From the NCBI RefSeq assembly GCF_030814955.1, contig NZ_JAUSWB010000013.1, positions 1-64,000 of the forward strand: a stretch of DNA of 64,000 bases, given 5' to 3'. Source of the stretch: Planomicrobium stackebrandtii. Lineage in GTDB: Bacteria; Bacillota; Bacilli; Bacillales_A; Planococcaceae. This document shows, piece by piece, positions 57,690 to 64,000 of this stretch (within the stretch, counting starts at the first letter, position 1; each line of letters begins with the position of its first letter). Made by a program: the position numbers and the translations under genes. The notes beneath the pieces were generated by a model. The model searched no databases, was not told the DNA's origin, and saw only the letters and a program-made list of their open reading frames with translations.

Positions 57690-57828
57690 GCTGAGTGTTA
57701 TGATGAGCGAGCCGAAAGGCGGCGTCTCGTCTAGCTCTACGCACCTCATTCAACCCTGGCTTAAGCAACCGGGGAAGCCATAGAGACAGAAAAGCGCATT
57801 TCTCTGAATGAGGTGCGCGCTTTTTTTA
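57690..57828 (+). ncRNA. Branched structured RNA downstream of rplQ (L17DE-like candidate)
   Basis: A first hairpin (57702-57731) has GATGAG/CTCGTC and GCC-GAAA-GGC helices. A 12-bp helix GCACCTCATTCA (57741-57752) with TGAATGAGGTGC (57805-57816) then closes a junction. The junction holds TGGCTT/AAGCCA (57757-57780) and GAGA/TCTC (57783-57804). GCGC and seven T residues follow, so the element ends as a terminator. A conserved L17 downstream element is known in lactic acid bacteria and Listeria. This may be its relative, judged only by position and general form. Confidence 0.6.
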
Positions 57829-57909
57829 TTTATTTACCGTTTTACAAAAGCTGTTGAAACCCAGTAGAGTAGAGAATAGCAGAGCAAGTGTCAGAGGAGG
57901 TCAGCTGAG

Positions 57910-58758
57910 ATGAATTCGAACATATTGTCATTTGAAAATGTGACATTTACATATGCGCCAGAGGACGAAACGGTGAAACCGGCCGTACAGGATTTATCAT
58001 TCTCGATTCAAGACGGGGAATGGATTGCCTTGGTAGGCCATAACGGCTCCGGAAAATCAACCATCGCTAAATTGATGAATGGCTTATTGTTTCCACAAAC
58101 CGGCAAAGTGTCCGCGATGGGCCGAATGATGGAAGAAGAAAGCCTGTGGGACATCCGTTCGCAAATGGGCATGGTTTTTCAAAATCCAGACAATCAATTT
58201 GTCGGAGCGACGGTTCAGGACGATGTGGCTTTTGCATTGGAAAACAATGGCGTGCCGCATAAAGAAATGGTGCTGCGCGTCAAAGAAGCTTTGCACCAGG
58301 TAAAAATGGAAGCTTATTTCGATCACGAACCCCATCATTTATCGGGCGGTCAAAAGCAGCGTGTGGCGATAGCAGGTGCTCTTGCACTCCGTCCGCGCCT
58401 GTTGATACTGGATGAAGCGACTTCCATGCTCGATCCGCAAGGGCGCATGGAAGTCATCGAAACCATCCGTGAACTTCGAAGAGCGACAGGCCTTACGGTC
58501 ATCTCGATTACGCATGATTTGGAGGAAGCTGCAATGGCTGACCGCATCCTGGTCATGAATGCAGGACACAAGCAGTTGGAAGGCACACCGGAAGCTGTGT
58601 TTCTTTCCGGTAACCAGTTGACAACGATGGGATTGGACTTGCCGTTTGCGATGCGCATGACGCATTTGCTGCGGGAAGCTGGAGTCGAGCTTGAAGCGGA
58701 ACATATGACAGAAGATGAATTGGTGGATGACCTATGGACATATTACTCCAGGAAGTAG
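57910..58758 (+). CDS. ecfA1: ECF transporter ATPase EcfA1
   Basis: A 282-residue ABC ATPase of the shared energising module for vitamin and metal uptake (with EcfA2, EcfT and separate S components). Walker A is GHNGSGKST (43-51) and the Q-loop FQNPDNQF. The signature is LSGGQKQR, Walker B LLILDEAT, and the switch histidine lies in SITHD. GAGGAGG lies 8 nt before the ATG. It overlaps ecfA2 by 25 nt. The -35-like TTGAAA at 57854 has no clear -10. Confidence 0.96.
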   Translation: MNSNILSFENVTFTYAPEDETVKPAVQDLSFSIQDGEWIALVGHNGSGKSTIAKLMNGLLFPQTGKVSAMGRMMEEESLWDIRSQMGMVFQNPDNQFVGATVQDDVAFALENNGVPHKEMVLRVKEALHQVKMEAYFDHEPHHLSGGQKQRVAIAGALALRPRLLILDEATSMLDPQGRMEVIETIRELRRATGLTVISITHDLEEAAMADRILVMNAGHKQLEGTPEAVFLSGNQLTTMGLDLPFAMRMTHLLREAGVELEAEHMTEDELVDDLWTYYSRK

Positions 58759-59606
58759 GATACAGTTATGCAAAAGACACGCCATTTGAAAAACGGGCGT
58801 TGACGGATGTGTCCTTGCATATTCCTTCTGGTTCCTACACAGCAATTATTGGACATACCGGATCCGGAAAATCGACAGTTCTTCAGCATCTCAATGCTTT
58901 GCTAAAGCCGACCGAAGGATCAGTCATGATTGGCGAACGCAAGATCGAAGCGGGTGTAAAGGCGAAGAACTTGCGCGATGTCCGCCGCCAAGTCGGGATT
59001 GTCTTTCAATTTCCGGAACAACAGCTGTTTGATGAAACGGTTTTAAAAGATATTATGTTTGGCCCTATGAATTACGGTGTTCCGGAAGAAGAGGCAAGCC
59101 GCCGCGCACATGAGCTGGTCGAGCAGCTTGGATTGCCTCCAGAAGTATTGACGAAATCCCCGTTCGATTTGTCGGGCGGGCAAATGCGCCGTGTCGCTAT
59201 TGCAGGGGTGTTGGCAATGGAACCGGATGTTCTGGTGCTGGATGAACCAACGGCTGGACTCGATCCACGCGGCCGCCGTGAAATCATGGACCTGTTCCAC
59301 CGGCTCCATATCCAAAAAGGCCTGACGACGGTGTTGGTGACGCATAGTATGGAAGATGCGGCGCGTTACGCAGACCGTGTGGCCATTATGCACAATGGCC
59401 ACTGCGTGGTCACTGGAGAGCCTGAAGAGATTTTTTCCAATGAAGAGCAATTAGGAGACTATCGCTTGGAACCGCCGCGGACAATCCGTCTGCAGCGGAA
59501 GTTCGAAGCAAAAGCTGGCATCAAGCTCGGTGCCATTTCTTTGACGGAAGAAGCTTTAGCTAAGAATATCGCTTTGGCTTTATTGGAAGGGCGTGATTCC
59601 GAATGA
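58734..59606 (+). CDS. ecfA2: ECF transporter ATPase EcfA2
   Basis: A 290-residue partner ATPase. Walker A is GHTGSGKST (40-48) and the Q-loop FQFPEQQLF. The signature is LSGGQMRR, Walker B VLVLDEPTAGLDP, and the switch histidine lies in LVTHS. It forms the heterodimer with EcfA1. ATG 58734 lies inside ecfA1 with a weak ribosome-binding site, so translation is probably coupled. It overlaps ecfT by 4 nt. Confidence 0.96.
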   Translation: MDILLQEVGYSYAKDTPFEKRALTDVSLHIPSGSYTAIIGHTGSGKSTVLQHLNALLKPTEGSVMIGERKIEAGVKAKNLRDVRRQVGIVFQFPEQQLFDETVLKDIMFGPMNYGVPEEEASRRAHELVEQLGLPPEVLTKSPFDLSGGQMRRVAIAGVLAMEPDVLVLDEPTAGLDPRGRREIMDLFHRLHIQKGLTTVLVTHSMEDAARYADRVAIMHNGHCVVTGEPEEIFSNEEQLGDYRLEPPRTIRLQRKFEAKAGIKLGAISLTEEALAKNIALALLEGRDSE

Positions 59607-60400
59607 TGGAGAAAATGATTTTTGGACGATTTATTCCTGGCAATTCCATCATTCACCAAATGGATCCGCGCGCGAAAATTTCGTTTGTCTTTGTGTTTAT
59701 CGCCATTGTATTTATTGCCAATAGTGCGGTGACCTACGGCATTTTGCTTGGATTCACGTTGTTGGTGGTCTTCCTGTCTAAAATTCGTCTGTATTTCTTG
59801 ATAAATGGATTGAAACCGGTCTTTATCCTATTGATTTTCACCTTTTTTCTGCATATTTTCTTTACGCGGGAAGGCGATTTGCTGTTGGACATCGGTTTTA
59901 TTGAAATTTACGAAGAAGGGCTGCGGCAAGGGATATTCATCTCAGTCCGTTTCTTGGTCTTGGTGTTCATCACCAGCATCCTGACGTTGACGACGTCGCC
60001 GATTTCCATCACGGATGGCATTGAAGTGCTGCTTGGCCCGTTCAAACGCGTCAAGCTGCCGGTTCATGAATTGGCATTGATGATGTCCATTTCCCTGCGG
60101 TTTATCCCGACTTTGATGGACGAGACGGGCAAGATCCTTAAAGCACAGATGGCCAGAGGCTCAGATATCGGCTCAGGGCCGATGAAAGAGCGCATCAAGG
60201 CAGTTGTGCCCCTATTGATCCCATTGTTCGTCAGCGCCTTTAAACGTGCCGAAGACCTGGCTACGGCGATGGAAGTCCGCGGCTACCGAGGAGGCGAGGG
60301 CAGGACGCGTTACCGCCAGTTGGACTGGCGTTTTGTGGACAGCCTGAGTTTGCTGGTGCTGGCAGGGCTCGCGGGAATGCTCTGGTATTTCCGGGTATAA
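59603..60400 (+). CDS. ecfT: ECF transporter transmembrane subunit EcfT
   Basis: A 265-residue membrane protein linking the ATPases to substrate-binding S components. It has about five to six hydrophobic segments and two long cytoplasmic coupling helices. These carry the family Ala-Arg-Gly motifs, AQMARGSD (about 180) and EVRGYRG (about 225). It starts in the ecfA2 stop and is followed 12 nt later by truA. No S component is encoded here, as expected for a group II (shared) module. Confidence 0.96.
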   Translation: MMEKMIFGRFIPGNSIIHQMDPRAKISFVFVFIAIVFIANSAVTYGILLGFTLLVVFLSKIRLYFLINGLKPVFILLIFTFFLHIFFTREGDLLLDIGFIEIYEEGLRQGIFISVRFLVLVFITSILTLTTSPISITDGIEVLLGPFKRVKLPVHELALMMSISLRFIPTLMDETGKILKAQMARGSDIGSGPMKERIKAVVPLLIPLFVSAFKRAEDLATAMEVRGYRGGEGRTRYRQLDWRFVDSLSLLVLAGLAGMLWYFRV

Positions 60401-60412
60401 GGAGAGAGAGTT

Positions 60413-61156
60413 ATGAAACGATTAAAAGCGACCATTTCCTATGACGGCTCCGGATTTGCAGGTTATCAGGTGCAGCCGGAGTCGCGTACGGTTCAAGTTG
60501 AATTAATGAAAGTGTTGAAAACCATCCACAAAGGCAAAGTGGTTCAGGTCGTGGCAAGCGGACGCACCGATGCCAAAGTGCATGCCACAGGGCAAGTCAT
60601 TCATTTTGACACGGAGTTTTCCATTCCTGTGAGTGGCTGGCTAAAAGCTTTAAATGTCCTGTTGCCGGAAGACATCCGGGTCAGTTCGATTGAAGAAGTG
60701 GATGCATCTTTTCATGCGCGTTACCATACGACCGGCAAAACCTATCGCTATAAATGGGACCGCAGCCCGATCATCAGCCCGTTCACACGCAATTATATGG
60801 TGCATGTCAAGCAGCCGCTTGATGTAGAGGCGATGAGAACGGCTGCACAAGCTTTGATTGGCACCCATGATTTCTCAAGCTTTTGTGCAGCCAATACTGC
60901 AGTGGTCGACAAAGTACGGACAATTTGGCGCGTGGATTTTGAAGAGCATGGCAATGAGCTGCATATGGTCATTGAAGGTTCCGGCTTCCTGTATAACATG
61001 GTCCGCATTATTGCAGGGACATTAACGGAGGTTGGCATCGGCAAAAGAACAGCGGAAGAGCTTGGCGGAATCGTGGCTTCAGCAGAGCGGGATGCTGCCG
61101 GAAAAACAGCGGCAGCGCACGGACTTTACCTGGAAAGCGTGATGTATAAGAGCTGA
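60413..61156 (+). CDS. truA: tRNA pseudouridine(38-40) synthase TruA
   Basis: A 247-residue enzyme that makes pseudouridine at positions 38-40 of the tRNA anticodon stem. The catalytic aspartate is Asp53 in ASGRTDAKVHATGQ. Other family parts are ISYDGSGFAGYQ at the N-terminus and the C-terminal GSGFLYNMVRIIAGTL. AAGGAGAGAG precedes the ATG. It is the last gene of the ecfA1A2T-truA run. No T-rich terminator is obvious before the rplM promoter. Confidence 0.97.
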   Translation: MKRLKATISYDGSGFAGYQVQPESRTVQVELMKVLKTIHKGKVVQVVASGRTDAKVHATGQVIHFDTEFSIPVSGWLKALNVLLPEDIRVSSIEEVDASFHARYHTTGKTYRYKWDRSPIISPFTRNYMVHVKQPLDVEAMRTAAQALIGTHDFSSFCAANTAVVDKVRTIWRVDFEEHGNELHMVIEGSGFLYNMVRIIAGTLTEVGIGKRTAEELGGIVASAERDAAGKTAAAHGLYLESVMYKS

Positions 61157-61188
61157 AGCAACTTTTCCTGGTGTTTTTAGAAAAACCC

Positions 61189-61217
61189 TTGACTTTTTAG
61201 CGCTGGCGTTATAACAT
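61189..61217 (+). promoter_or_regulatory. Promoter of rplM-rpsI
   Basis: TTGACT (61189-61194), a 17-nt spacer and TAACAT (61212-61217). An alternative -10, TATAAC at 61210, would have a 15-nt spacer. Confidence 0.6.
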
Positions 61218-61221
61218 GATG

Positions 61222-61350
61222 TATGGTATTTTCATTACCCCCACGATATGCCCCGGAAGGTTATTTGTGTTTAGGGATAACGAAAAAACGGAACAGCGGA
61301 ACACTGTAAAAGAATTTAAAAACAGACGATTTATTAGGAGGACAATATAC
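61222..61350 (+). promoter_or_regulatory. rplM leader, L13-leader-like
   Basis: The 5' leader contains a C-rich strand (CCCCCACGATATGCCCCGG, about 61241-61259) and a GTTAT/ATAAC hairpin (about 61260-61281). An L13 leader is known upstream of rplM in Bacillales. The match here rests on position and general composition. Confidence 0.5.
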
Positions 61351-61788
61351 ATGCGTACAACATTCATGGCTAAGGGTCACGAAGTAGAGCGTAAATGGTT
61401 AGTTGTCGATGCAGAAGGGCAAACTCTTGGACGTTTAGCTTCTGAAGTCGCTTCAATCTTACGCGGGAAATACAAACCAACATTCACACCAAACGTTGAC
61501 ACTGGTGATCACGTGATCATCATCAACGCTGAAAAGATTCACCTTACAGGGAAAAAGCTTACAGACAAAATCTACTACCGCCACACACAATACAGCGGTG
61601 GATTGAAACAGCGTACTGCACTTGAAATGCGCACAAAATACCCAACTAAAATGCTTGAATTGGCTATCAAAGGGATGCTTCCAAAAAACTCTCTAGGACG
61701 CCAAATGTTCAGAAAGCTGCATGTCTATGCTGGCCCAGAACATAACCACCAAGCACAAACACCGGAAAACTACCAGCTTCGCGGATAA
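61351..61788 (+). CDS. rplM: 50S ribosomal protein L13
   Basis: A 145-residue early-assembly protein. It starts [21 protein letters not shown] and includes [16 protein letters not shown] and [24 protein letters not shown] lies about 8 nt before the ATG; the longer open frame is leader. It forms an operon with rpsI. Confidence 0.97.
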   Translation: MRTTFMAKGHEVERKWLVVDAEGQTLGRLASEVASILRGKYKPTFTPNVDTGDHVIIINAEKIHLTGKKLTDKIYYRHTQYSGGLKQRTALEMRTKYPTKMLELAIKGMLPKNSLGRQMFRKLHVYAGPEHNHQAQTPENYQLRG

Positions 61789-61818
61789 TACATTAGTAAA
61801 TTAGAGGAGGATACACCT

Positions 61819-62211
61819 TTGGCACAAGTTCAATATATTGGAACAGGTCGTCGTAAAAACTCAACAGCTCGCGTACGGTTAGTACCGGGTAACGGCACAA
61901 TTACAATCAACAAACGTGACGTAGCGGACTACGTTCCTTACGAAACATTACAACAAATCATCAAACAGCCACTAGTTGCTACGGATACTCTAGGAAGCTA
62001 CGACATCCTTGTAAACGTAAACGGCGGTGGATTCACAGGCCAAGCCGGAGCAATCCGTCACGGTATCGCACGCGCTCTACTTACTGTAGACCCTGCATTC
62101 CGTCCTGCGTTGAAATCTGCTGGGTTGTTAACACGTGACCCACGTATGAAAGAACGTAAGAAACCAGGTCTTAAATCAGCACGTCGTGCACCTCAGTTCT
62201 CAAAACGTTAA
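61819..62211 (+). CDS. rpsI: 30S ribosomal protein S9
   Basis: A 130-residue protein whose basic C-terminal tail (ending [11 protein letters not shown]) reaches the P-site tRNA. It starts with TTG at 61819 after GAGGAGG, giving [19 protein letters not shown]. The [15 protein letters not shown] segment is conserved. A terminator follows within 20 nt. Confidence 0.97.
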   Translation: MAQVQYIGTGRRKNSTARVRLVPGNGTITINKRDVADYVPYETLQQIIKQPLVATDTLGSYDILVNVNGGGFTGQAGAIRHGIARALLTVDPAFRPALKSAGLLTRDPRMKERKKPGLKSARRAPQFSKR

Positions 62212-62228
62212 TTTCGATTTTCGTTTAC

Positions 62229-62265
62229 AAAACACTTTCCGAAGAAATTTGGAAAGTGTTTTTTT
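62229..62265 (+). terminator. Terminator after rpsI
   Basis: AACACTTTCC pairs with GGAAAGTGTT (10 bp, 10-nt loop), extended by A-T pairs, and is followed by T residues through 62265. Confidence 0.94.
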
Positions 62266-62267
62266 AT

Positions 62268-62293
62268 GTTCAAACTAGGACTTGGACAGGTAA
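62268..62293 (+). promoter_or_regulatory. Possible sigma-B-type promoter of the VOC gene
   Basis: GTTCAA (62268-62273), a 14-nt spacer and AGGTAA (62288-62293) resemble the general-stress consensus GTTTAA-N14-GGGTAT. No good sigma-A promoter is seen. Confidence 0.3.
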
Positions 62294-62324
62294 GATAGAA
62301 AGAAACAAAAGGAGTGAGGCAGAA

Positions 62325-62759
62325 ATGAATCGAATCAACTTAATTTGCCTGGGTGTCAAAGATATGAAAACGTCGGTAAAGTTTTACAGGGATGGACTCG
62401 GCTTTGAGACCGCTGAAAAAGGGGAAAATCCTGAAATTGTGTTTTTTAATTCATCAGGGACCAAACTGGAGTTGTATCCGTTGGAGCATTTGGCAAAAGA
62501 TATCGACGAGAACAATCCGCCAAGCGGCAGCGGATTTTCGGGCATTACTCTGGCTTACAATGTGAAGTATAAAGAAGAGGTGGATGAGGTGATTGCTCTG
62601 GCGAAAGCAGCTGGAGGAAAAGTCGTCAAAGAACCGAAAGATGTTTTCTGGGGCGGCTACTCCGGTTACTTTACAGATCCCGACGGCTACTACTGGGAAG
62701 TCGCATGGGGTCCGGACTTTACCTATGATGAAAACGATATGCTGAAACTGGATTCGTAA
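62325..62759 (+). CDS. VOC family (glyoxalase/bleomycin-resistance fold) protein
   Basis: A 144-residue vicinal-oxygen-chelate fold protein with two beta-alpha-beta-beta-beta units. These are RINLICLGVKDMKTSVKFY at the start and GYSGYFTDPDGYYWEVAWG near the end. The usual first metal-binding histidine is replaced (NLICLGV), while a glutamate in YYWEVAW remains. A metal-dependent glyoxalase activity is therefore doubtful, and the function is unknown. ATG 62325 follows AAAGGAG. It stands alone between two terminators. The longer frame from 62256 begins inside the rpsI terminator. Confidence 0.85.
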   Translation: MNRINLICLGVKDMKTSVKFYRDGLGFETAEKGENPEIVFFNSSGTKLELYPLEHLAKDIDENNPPSGSGFSGITLAYNVKYKEEVDEVIALAKAAGGKVVKEPKDVFWGGYSGYFTDPDGYYWEVAWGPDFTYDENDMLKLDS

Positions 62760-62798
62760 GTTGAGCTTTTGGTCACTGCAGTCATTGTATTGAAGAAA

Positions 62799-62848
62799 TG
62801 CCACTTTACGAGATCTCTAATCCCTCTCGAAGTTAAGTGGCTTTTTTC
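62799..62848 (+). terminator. Terminator after the VOC gene
   Basis: GCCACTT (62800-62806) pairs with AAGTGGC (62835-62841), with an inner CGAGA/TCTCG stem, followed by six T residues. Confidence 0.85.
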
Positions 62849-62872
62849 ATTTTTGTTCTAAGCGCGAATAGA

Positions 62873-62900
62873 TTAAAAATAAGATTTGCTGTGCTATACT
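62873..62900 (+). promoter_or_regulatory. Promoter of salA
   Basis: TTAAAA (62873-62878), a 16-nt spacer and TATACT (62895-62900) with a TG extension (TGCTATACT). Confidence 0.65.
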
Positions 62901-62935
62901 TTATGGTGAGCAAAATTGATAGGGAGTGTATCGAT

Positions 62936-64000
62936 ATGTTAACAGAAGTACAAGTGCGCGAATTACTCGGAACGCTAGAAGATCCGTTTTTACATAGATC
63001 GTTGACTGAAACAAACGGCATCACGTCCGTAACGATCAAAGAAGAAAAAAATCACGTCAGCGTTAAATTGGCAATTGCCAAAACCAACACACCTGAACAA
63101 ATGCAGCTTCAAATGAAGGTTGTCGATGTCCTGAAAGGGGCGGGAGCAGGATCTGTCGGAATCCGTTTTGAAGAGCTTCCGCCTGAGGCACTGGCCCAGT
63201 TCCGCGGAACGGCAAACGAATCAGAAGCACAAGATCTATTGTCCCCACTCAACAAAGTTGAGTTTATTTCAATCGCCAGCGGTAAAGGCGGCGTCGGCAA
63301 ATCGACTGTATCTGTCAACTTGGCGATTGCATTGGCGCGTCTTGGCAAAAAAGTCGGGTTGATTGATGCCGATATTTACGGATTCAGCGTGCCGGATATG
63401 ATGGGCATCGACAAATCTCCGGTCGTTCGCGGCCAAACGATCATTCCGGTTGAGCGCTTCGGCGTGAAAGTCATTTCAATGGGCTTTTTCGTGGAAGACA
63501 ATATGCCAGTCGTTTGGCGTGGCCCGATGCTCGGCAAAGTGCTTGACCAGTTTTTCCGTGATGTAGAGTGGGGAGATTTGGATTACCTTCTATTGGATCT
63601 GCCGCCTGGCACCGGGGACGTCGCACTCGACATCCACCAAATGCTTCCGGCTTCCAAAGAAATCGTCATCACGACACCTCACCCGACTGCAGCATTCGTC
63701 GCGGCGCGTGCCGGAGCGATGGCACTTCAAACTGACCACGAAGTATTGGGTGTTATTGAGAACATGTCGTGGTTCGAAAGCAAAGAGACCGGTAAGAGAG
63801 AATACTTATTCGGACAAGGCGGCGGACCAAAGCTTGCAGAAGAATTGCAGACGCCGTTGCTCGGCCAGATTCCACTGGGCCAGCCGGATTGGAACGAAGA
63901 AGACTTTGCGCCATCTGTTTATACGGCAGAGCATCCAACAGGGAAAATTTACGAAGACATTGCGCAGCAAGTGCTTAAACAATTCGCCAATAAAAAATAG
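62936..64000 (+). CDS. salA: Mrp/NBP35-family ATP-binding protein (SalA-like)
   Basis: A 354-residue P-loop ATPase. An N-terminal MIP18/DUF59-like domain (1-90) is followed by the deviant Walker A GKGGVGKST near 117-125. GLIDADIYGFSVP and LLLDLPPGTGD also fit the Mrp family. Mrp proteins carry or transfer iron-sulfur clusters; in Bacillus the orthologue SalA also affects scoC expression. The C-terminal cysteine pair of cluster-binding Mrp proteins is absent here (ENMSWFESKETGKREYLFG). ATG 62936 follows AGGGAG. The stop codon is the last codon of the window. Confidence 0.9.
   Translation: MLTEVQVRELLGTLEDPFLHRSLTETNGITSVTIKEEKNHVSVKLAIAKTNTPEQMQLQMKVVDVLKGAGAGSVGIRFEELPPEALAQFRGTANESEAQDLLSPLNKVEFISIASGKGGVGKSTVSVNLAIALARLGKKVGLIDADIYGFSVPDMMGIDKSPVVRGQTIIPVERFGVKVISMGFFVEDNMPVVWRGPMLGKVLDQFFRDVEWGDLDYLLLDLPPGTGDVALDIHQMLPASKEIVITTPHPTAAFVAARAGAMALQTDHEVLGVIENMSWFESKETGKREYLFGQGGGPKLAEELQTPLLGQIPLGQPDWNEEDFAPSVYTAEHPTGKIYEDIAQQVLKQFANKK

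Overview
The window is a chromosomal segment of a low-to-mid G+C Gram-positive bacterium. Gene order follows the Bacillus/Staphylococcus core: 5S rRNA end, ctsR-mcsA-mcsB-clpC-radA-yacL, ispD-ispF, gltX, cysE-cysS, mrnC-rlmB-rae1, sigH, rpmG-secE-nusG, rplKA, rplJL, rpoBC, str operon, S10-spc-alpha operons, ecfA1-ecfA2-ecfT-truA, rplM-rpsI, salA. Protein sequences and the 61-residue zinc-type S14 fit the Bacillales. My best guess is the Planococcaceae (Planococcus/Planomicrobium-like); this is inferred from overall resemblance, not from a search. Almost every gene is on the + strand, and I see no mobile element, CRISPR array, tRNA gene or phage gene.

Layout. 1-46: 3' end of a 5S rRNA and its terminator. 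191-6610: an orphan 81-residue gene, then the CtsR-controlled protein-quality-control operon and radA. 6680-10489: yacL, two MEP-pathway genes and glutamyl-tRNA synthetase. 10492-14555: a cysteine T-box leader, cysE-cysS, and RNA-processing genes. 14560-19636: sigH, rpmG-secE-nusG and the L11/L1 and L10/L12 operons with leader RNAs. 19638-31973: RNA polymerase beta and beta' and the str operon. 32193-43088: a branched-chain amino-acid block (ilvE; T-box; ilvB-ilvH-ilvC-leuA-leuB-leuC-leuD) plus a Na+/H+ antiporter-family gene, lying between tuf and rpsJ. 43184-57659: S10, spc and alpha operons through rplQ. 57690-61156: a structured RNA, the ECF vitamin-transporter module and truA. 61189-62265: rplM-rpsI. 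62268-64000: a VOC-family protein and salA.

How the parts work together. The window supplies the transcription and translation core (RNAP, EF-Tu, EF-G, IF1, most ribosomal proteins, SecY/SecE, NusG), the Clp/arginine-phosphorylation quality-control system and isoprenoid precursor enzymes. It also supplies cysteine and Leu/Ile/Val synthesis, both under tRNA-sensing T-box control.

The most interesting material is in the non-coding DNA. There are two separate copies of a 23S L1-stalk-like hairpin, one before rplK and one before rplA. A branched RNA ending in a terminator follows rplQ. A structured leader sits before infA where Bacillus carries map. The T-box of the ilv-leu operon reads as isoleucine-specific. 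An SD-to-start gap before nusG is bridged by a hairpin, a 26-nt perfect palindrome lies in the tuf leader, and paired hairpins lie in the antiporter leader. I found no clearly new multi-gene system. Two genes often found in these neighbourhoods in Bacillus, disA and map, are absent here.
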